A stretch of DNA of 9,111 bases from Christensenella sp. UBA3944 (GTDB lineage Bacteria; Bacillota; Clostridia; Christensenellales; DTU072). Both the position numbers and the translations under genes were made by a program. The stretch covers positions 727-9,837 of the forward strand of contig DGDU01000022.1 in NCBI GenBank assembly GCA_002385605.1, read 5' to 3'. A model generated the notes under the pieces. It did no database searches. It was not told the DNA's origin and saw only the letters and a program-made list of their open reading frames with translations. Shown here in pieces: positions 6,139 through 9,111 of the stretch (position 1 is the stretch's first letter; each line of letters begins with the position of its first letter).

Positions 6139-7356
6139 TCAAGTCCTGTAATCGCCGTTAATCTTTACATAATCGTAGGTAAGGTCGCAACCCCACGCGT
6201 CGGCGCCGTAGCTTCCGCCGTTAAGGTTAACCGAAATAACGATTTCCTTCTCGTTAAGTATTTCTTTTGCAAGCTCTTCGCTGAAGGGCACGCCTGCCCC
6301 GTTTTTGCACACGGCTACGCGCCCGGCGGGCGAAACAAAGGACACATCTATCGCGCTTATGTCGACATCCGCACCGCTGTAGCCTATGGCGCAAAGCACC
6401 CTGCCCCAGTTGGCGTCGGCCCCGAACATGGCGGCTTTAAGAAGGTTGCTTGTTATCACGCTCTTTGCCACCTTGCGGGCGGATTCCGCGTCTTTCGCGT
6501 TCACCACCGAGCAGGTTATAAGCTTTGTCGCGCCTTCGCCGTCCGCGGCAATCTTTTTGCACAGCTCGGTGTTAACCTTACGAAGCGCCTTTACAAAGGT
6601 TTTATAATTTGTGCCCTTATCCGAGATAATCTTGTTTCCCGCCCTGCCGTTAGCGAGAATTGCCGCCATATCATTTGTCGAGGTGTCGCCGTCGACGCTT
6701 ATCATATTATAGGTGCACTTTACATCCTCGCTTAGGGCTTCCTGAAGCAGCTCGGGCGTAATCGCGGCGTCGGTTGTCAGGAAGGCAAGCATCGTCGCCA
6801 TGTTGGGGTGAATCATGCCCGAGCCCTTGGCTATGCCGCCCATGCGGCAAATCCTTCCGTCAATCTCAAACTCGACGGCAACCTCTTTAACGATGGTATC
6901 CGTTGTCATAATCGCCTCGGCGGCCAGCCTGCTGTTGTTTCCAAGCCCCTCAACCAGCTTTTCCATGCCCGAAGCGATTGGTGCAAGCGGCAGGGGCTGC
7001 CCGATAACCCCCGTGGACGCCACGATGACATCCTTTGGAGAAATGTTCAGCTTTCCGGCTGCCAAAGCGCACATGCTTTCGGCGATATATACGCCGTCGG
7101 CGTTGCAGGTGTTGGCGTTACCGCTGTTGCAGATTATGGCCTGCGCTTTACCGTCGGCGATGTTGGATTTAGTGACGATAATAGGGGCGCCCTTGACAAG
7201 GTTTTGGGTATAAACCGCGGCAGCGCTTGCCGGGGTGTCGCTCACGATAAGCGCGAGGTCGGACTTTGCCTTGTTGCGGCGTATCCCGCAATGTATGCCG
7301 TTGGCTTTAAAGCCTATGGGCGCGCACACGCCTTTTTCTATAAACTTGATTTCCAT
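6139..7356 (-). CDS. argJ: ArgJ: glutamate/ornithine N-acetyltransferase
   Basis: This enzyme transfers the acetyl group from N-acetylornithine to glutamate, releasing ornithine and regenerating N-acetylglutamate (cyclic arginine pathway). Some members also use acetyl-CoA to start the pathway, and sequence reading alone does not tell which type this is. The 405 residues are full length. The self-cleavage site is the Ala187-Thr188 bond in KGSGMIHPNMATML, where Thr188 becomes the nucleophile of the beta chain. The oxyanion-hole pair Thr115-Gly116 lies in STGVIGQ, and VDGDTSTND and the C-terminal GADAWGCDLTYDYVKINGDYRT are typical. The ATG has AAAGGGA seven bases upstream. The gene starts one base after the argC stop, so translational coupling is likely. 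Its presence explains the absence of an argE or argA gene nearby. Confidence 0.97.
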   Translation of the reverse strand: MEIKFIEKGVCAPIGFKANGIHCGIRRNKAKSDLALIVSDTPASAAAVYTQNLVKGAPIIVTKSNIADGKAQAIICNSGNANTCNADGVYIAESMCALAAGKLNISPKDVIVASTGVIGQPLPLAPIASGMEKLVEGLGNNSRLAAEAIMTTDTIVKEVAVEFEIDGRICRMGGIAKGSGMIHPNMATMLAFLTTDAAITPELLQEALSEDVKCTYNMISVDGDTSTNDMAAILANGRAGNKIISDKGTNYKTFVKALRKVNTELCKKIAADGEGATKLITCSVVNAKDAESARKVAKSVITSNLLKAAMFGADANWGRVLCAIGYSGADVDISAIDVSFVSPAGRVAVCKNGAGVPFSEELAKEILNEKEIVISVNLNGGSYGADAWGCDLTYDYVKINGDYRT

Positions 7357-7357
7357 A

Positions 7358-8296
7358 TTACAGTCCCTTTTCTTTTTGCTCTCCCGTCATAAGATTGAGG
7401 CACTCGACCGCTGCGGCTGCGGCTCCCTTCCTCAGATTGTCGTATACCGCTATAAGCAAAAGCCGCTCGCAGTTCCCGCCGATTATTATAGTCATACCGT
7501 TGCCGTCCGCGAAGGTGTTCGCCGCTATAAAATCACCCAATTCATACCCCGAATCGCCTAATTTGGTTACCCTTATCAACTTTTGCCCGCCGTAATACTC
7601 CTTGTATAAATCAAACAGGGTATCGGGGGTGACGGGTATATTCAGAAGCTCGGAATAAAGGGGGATAAACACTTCCATGCCGCTGTAAAAATCGGCCACG
7701 ACGGGGCAGAACAGCGGCGGGCGGGCAAGCCCCGCGACCTTGGTTATTTCCTTAAGGTGCTTATGGTTTTGGGTGAGGGCGTATAAGCGGGGGCTTCCCA
7801 AAAGAGGGTTGCCCTTTGCCTGATACTCGGCAATCATCTTCTTTCCCCCTCCGCTGTAGCCCGTAAGCGAGGTGCATACCAGCGGATAATCCTCAGGCAG
7901 TATCCCTTTCTTTATCAGGGGATAAATCAGCGCCAGAACCCCGCTCGCGTGGCAGCCCGGCACGGCGACCCTTTTGGATTTTTTTATGGCGCTCTCAAAT
8001 TCGCTTCCAAGCTCGGGGAAGCCGTACGCCCAGCCCTCATCGGTGCGGTGCGCTGTCGAGGCGTCTATAATCTTCGCGTCCGAGCCCGCGGCAAGGGCAA
8101 CCGCTTCCTTTGCCGCCTCGTCGGGCAGGCAAAGTATCGTTATGTCGCTTTTTTGTATCGCGTCCTTGCGGGCGGATGCGTCTTTCCTGAGTTCCTCGGG
8201 AAGGGATACAATCTCGATATCCGCCCTGCTCGCGAGGTAGCTCATAATCGTAAGCCCCGTAGTCCCTTCTTTTCCGTCCACAAAAACCTTAGCCAT
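7358..8296 (-). CDS. argC: N-acetyl-gamma-glutamyl-phosphate reductase, type 2
   Basis: This enzyme reduces N-acetylglutamyl phosphate to the semialdehyde with NADPH, the third step of arginine synthesis. The 312 residues fit the shorter type-2 ArgC group (about 310 residues) rather than the roughly 345-residue type 1. Seen in the sequence are the nucleotide-binding turn GKEGTTGL (8-15), the catalytic Cys115 in VPGCHASG, the SLTGYSGGGKKM segment, a QNHKHLKE His-containing motif, and a C-terminal GGNCERLLLIAVYDNLRKGAA helix. I chose the ATG at 8296, encoding MAKVFVDGKEGTTG, with GAGGG eight bases upstream. The frame is open to a TTG at 8389, but that extension covers the promoter and has no family similarity. 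This is the first gene of the argCJB operon. Confidence 0.96.
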   Translation of the reverse strand: MAKVFVDGKEGTTGLTIMSYLASRADIEIVSLPEELRKDASARKDAIQKSDITILCLPDEAAKEAVALAAGSDAKIIDASTAHRTDEGWAYGFPELGSEFESAIKKSKRVAVPGCHASGVLALIYPLIKKGILPEDYPLVCTSLTGYSGGGKKMIAEYQAKGNPLLGSPRLYALTQNHKHLKEITKVAGLARPPLFCPVVADFYSGMEVFIPLYSELLNIPVTPDTLFDLYKEYYGGQKLIRVTKLGDSGYELGDFIAANTFADGNGMTIIIGGNCERLLLIAVYDNLRKGAAAAAVECLNLMTGEQKEKGL

Positions 8297-8317
8297 AGTT
8301 TCCGCCCTCATTGGTTT

Positions 8318-8385
8318 TGAATATATTATATTCATAATAATGCATAAAGTCAAATGATTATTCATAATATTGAATTTTTTATTCG
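8318..8385 (-). promoter_or_regulatory. Cluster of ARG-box-like palindromes (candidate ArgR/AhrC operator)
   Basis: There are three AT-rich TGAAT...ATTCA elements. TGAATATA-T-TATATTCA (8318-8334) is a perfect 8-bp dyad around a single base. CAAATGATTATTCA (8351-8364) reads on minus as TGAATAATCATTTG, which has 8 of 10 matches to TGAAT-N4-ATTCA. TGAATTTTTTATTCG (8371-8385) has 9 of 10 half-site matches with one extra spacer base. The first covers the argC -10 and the second overlaps the -35. Centres are about 31 and 20 bp apart, near whole helical turns. Arginine-dependent repression is inferred; no argR gene is in the window. Confidence 0.55.
8325..8353 (-). promoter_or_regulatory. Sigma-A promoter of the argCJB operon
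   Basis: On the minus strand TTGACT (8348-8353, 5 of 6) is separated by exactly 17 bases from a perfect TATAAT (8325-8330). The predicted start is near 8318, giving a leader of about 22 bases with the GAGGG site before ATG 8296. It is embedded in the ARG-box-like cluster. Confidence 0.85.
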
Positions 8386-8520
8386 TCAATTTTCATCGCG
8401 TACCATACTCATCTTCCGCGCCTACGGCAGGAGCGCCAAAAAAGGCAAAAGGTATTTAAGGTAACCTCAGCGCGACTATATTTCCGTCAAAAAAGCTATC
8501 CCGAAAGGATAGTTTTTTTT
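8354..8520 (+). other. Candidate small transcription unit (36-codon frame plus terminator) divergent from argC
   Basis: A plus-strand frame runs from ATG 8354 to TAA 8462-8464 (36 codons, starting MIIHNIEFF, with a basic end SAKKGKRYLR) and lies 24 bases before an intrinsic terminator. A weak plus promoter is possible: TTGGTT (8311-8316), 16 bases, CATAAT (8333-8338). No Shine-Dalgarno site precedes the ATG, and the first third overlaps the argC promoter. It may be a small RNA, a small peptide, the decayed end of a lost gene, or nothing. The main reason to list it is the otherwise unexplained terminator. Confidence 0.2.
8489..8520 (+). terminator. Orphan Rho-independent terminator in a divergent intergenic region
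   Basis: The sequence has an A6 run (8489-8494), a 6-bp stem CTATCC/GGATAG (8496-8501 with 8507-8512) with loop CGAAA, and a T8 run (8513-8520). A GCGCAGCGC palindrome follows directly (8521-8529). The hairpin is strong on plus and also has T6 on minus. It lies between divergent genes (argC leftward, the exported-protein gene rightward), so neither of them needs it. Confidence 0.85.
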
Positions 8521-8541
8521 GCGCAGCGCAAAAACTCGGCA

Positions 8542-8570
8542 TTGACTAGTAACCTATTTTTTAATATAAT
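8542..8570 (+). promoter_or_regulatory. Sigma-A promoter of the exported-protein gene
   Basis: TTGACT (8542-8547) and a perfect TATAAT (8565-8570) are separated by exactly 17 bases, the same hexamers and spacing as the argC promoter. The predicted start near 8577 leaves a leader of about 72 bases. The leader contains a small dyad AGCGC-CTTA-GCGCT (8622-8635) that touches the AGGG ribosome binding site (8636-8639). Confidence 0.88.
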
Positions 8571-8648
8571 TGAATAAATAAGTGAATTATGTATATCTGT
8601 AATTTACCAAACTATTAATTAAGCGCCTTAGCGCTAGGGTGTGGCAAG

Positions 8649-9111
8649 ATGAAAAAGGTTAGTATCAAGGCAAAAGGCCTGTATGTATTGTTACCGGCGG
8701 CTCTTCTTATATTTGTTGTCGCGTTTACTTTTATGCCCGGCAAAAACTCTGCCCAGCCACCCGCGAACGCTGCCGTAAGCGGAGGCATTTACCCCGGCTC
8801 GGGCTACAGCGGGCAATACGGCTACACGATAAGCGGCCTCGAGCAATATGTCAGCCTTTTCAGTATCGGCACCCATTTTTATATGACATTCGCTAAGATA
8901 GGCACCCAGATAAGGAGCGAAACCGAGCTGGGCGGCTACGGAAGCGGAGAACAAGGCACCATCCGCGCCGTGTCTATCATAGAATTGAAAGACGAAATGC
9001 CCAGCCTTTTCGGCAGCGTGAGGTTTCAGATAACCGCCTCGATGTTCCAGCACGGCAGCGAATGGCAAAAGAGCGACCAGATAAGGATGAATGTCGAGTC
9101 CAGCAATTCGG
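8649..9111 (+). CDS. Exported or membrane-anchored protein, N-terminal part (cut by window end)
   Basis: The frame is open from ATG 8649 to the window end, giving 154 codons with no stop. The N-terminus is a classic export signal: basic MKKVSIKAKG (1-10) and a hydrophobic stretch at 11-30 (LYVLLPAALLIFVVAFTFMP). An A-N-A motif at 39-41 could be a signal peptidase site; otherwise the segment is a membrane anchor. Residues 44-60 are rich in Gly, Ser and Tyr (a flexible linker), followed by a mixed domain with likely beta strands (about 66-150). I do not recognise the family. AGGG lies nine bases before the ATG, and a consensus promoter lies upstream, so the start is well supported. It is probably the first gene of a cell-surface locus that continues to the right. 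A minus-strand frame at 9068-8691 is its shadow. Confidence 0.82.
   Translation, partial: MKKVSIKAKGLYVLLPAALLIFVVAFTFMPGKNSAQPPANAAVSGGIYPGSGYSGQYGYTISGLEQYVSLFSIGTHFYMTFAKIGTQIRSETELGGYGSGEQGTIRAVSIIELKDEMPSLFGSVRFQITASMFQHGSEWQKSDQIRMNVESSNS

Noticed and set aside
5214..8320. Several plus-strand frames of 70-210 codons opposite argB, argJ and argC
   Set aside because: They are shadows of clearly recognised genes, caused by the biased codon use of the real strand.
8297..8389. Longer ArgC start at TTG 8389 (343 residues) or at the ATG five codons upstream of 8296
   Set aside because: The extension covers the -10 and -35 of a consensus promoter, has no family similarity, and has no good ribosome binding site; ATG 8296 matches the usual type-2 ArgC N-terminus and has GAGGG upstream.
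8366..8389. Second argC promoter, TTGACG (8384-8389) with TATGAA 17 bases downstream
   Set aside because: The -10 matches only 4 of 6, and a far better promoter lies nearer the gene.
8691..9068. 125-codon minus-strand frame
   Set aside because: It is antisense to a plus-strand gene that has promoter, ribosome binding site and export signal.
1..9111. CRISPR array, insertion sequence, tRNA, rRNA or c-di-GMP riboswitch
   Set aside because: I saw no regularly spaced repeats, transposase reading frame, cloverleaf or GEMM-type conserved segments anywhere in the window.

Overview
The window looks like a chromosomal segment of a low-to-mid GC, Gram-positive-type anaerobe, most likely a member of the Clostridia (Bacillota). 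The signs are strong Shine-Dalgarno sites, consensus sigma-A promoters, A-tract/hairpin/T-tract terminators, a DUF5058-type membrane protein, a large YDG-repeat surface protein and a type-2 ArgC. This placement is inferred from gene content only; no rRNA or marker gene is present.

Layout. Bases 1-894 (+) hold the C-terminal end of a repeat-containing surface or secreted protein whose start lies outside the window. It is closed by a strong terminator at 911-940 that can work on both strands. About 400 bases of apparently non-coding DNA follow (941-1343), including a terminator for the opposite strand. A two-gene minus-strand operon (2811 to 1344) encodes two polytopic membrane proteins: a DUF5058-like protein and its partner. 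Upstream of it, also on minus, is a 694-residue PAS-GAF-GGDEF-EAL cyclic-di-GMP protein (5001-2917) that starts at a TTG codon behind a good ribosome binding site.

Next comes the arginine cluster argC-argJ-argB (8296 to 5274, minus), tightly packed with gaps of 1 and 10 bases. ArgC is the short type-2 form. ArgJ retains the self-cleavage Thr, which allows acetyl recycling. ArgB carries the N-terminal helix seen in arginine-inhibited kinases. Together they form the front half of the cyclic N-acetyl-ornithine pathway. argD and argF are not in the window. The argC promoter (TTGACT-N17-TATAAT) lies inside a cluster of ARG-box-like palindromes, suggesting ArgR/AhrC-type repression.

The right edge (8297-9111) has a divergent intergenic region with an unexplained intrinsic terminator (8489-8520). 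It is followed by a textbook promoter driving a plus-strand gene (8649 onward, cut by the window end) for an exported or membrane-anchored protein with a Gly/Ser/Tyr-rich stretch.

I see no mobile element, CRISPR array, tRNA or rRNA, and no convincing new multi-gene system. The items most worth a second look are the orphan terminator and possible small transcript beside argC, the nested dyad over the GGDEF-EAL promoter, the uncharacterised DUF5058 membrane pair, and the altered regulatory residues of the GGDEF-EAL protein.
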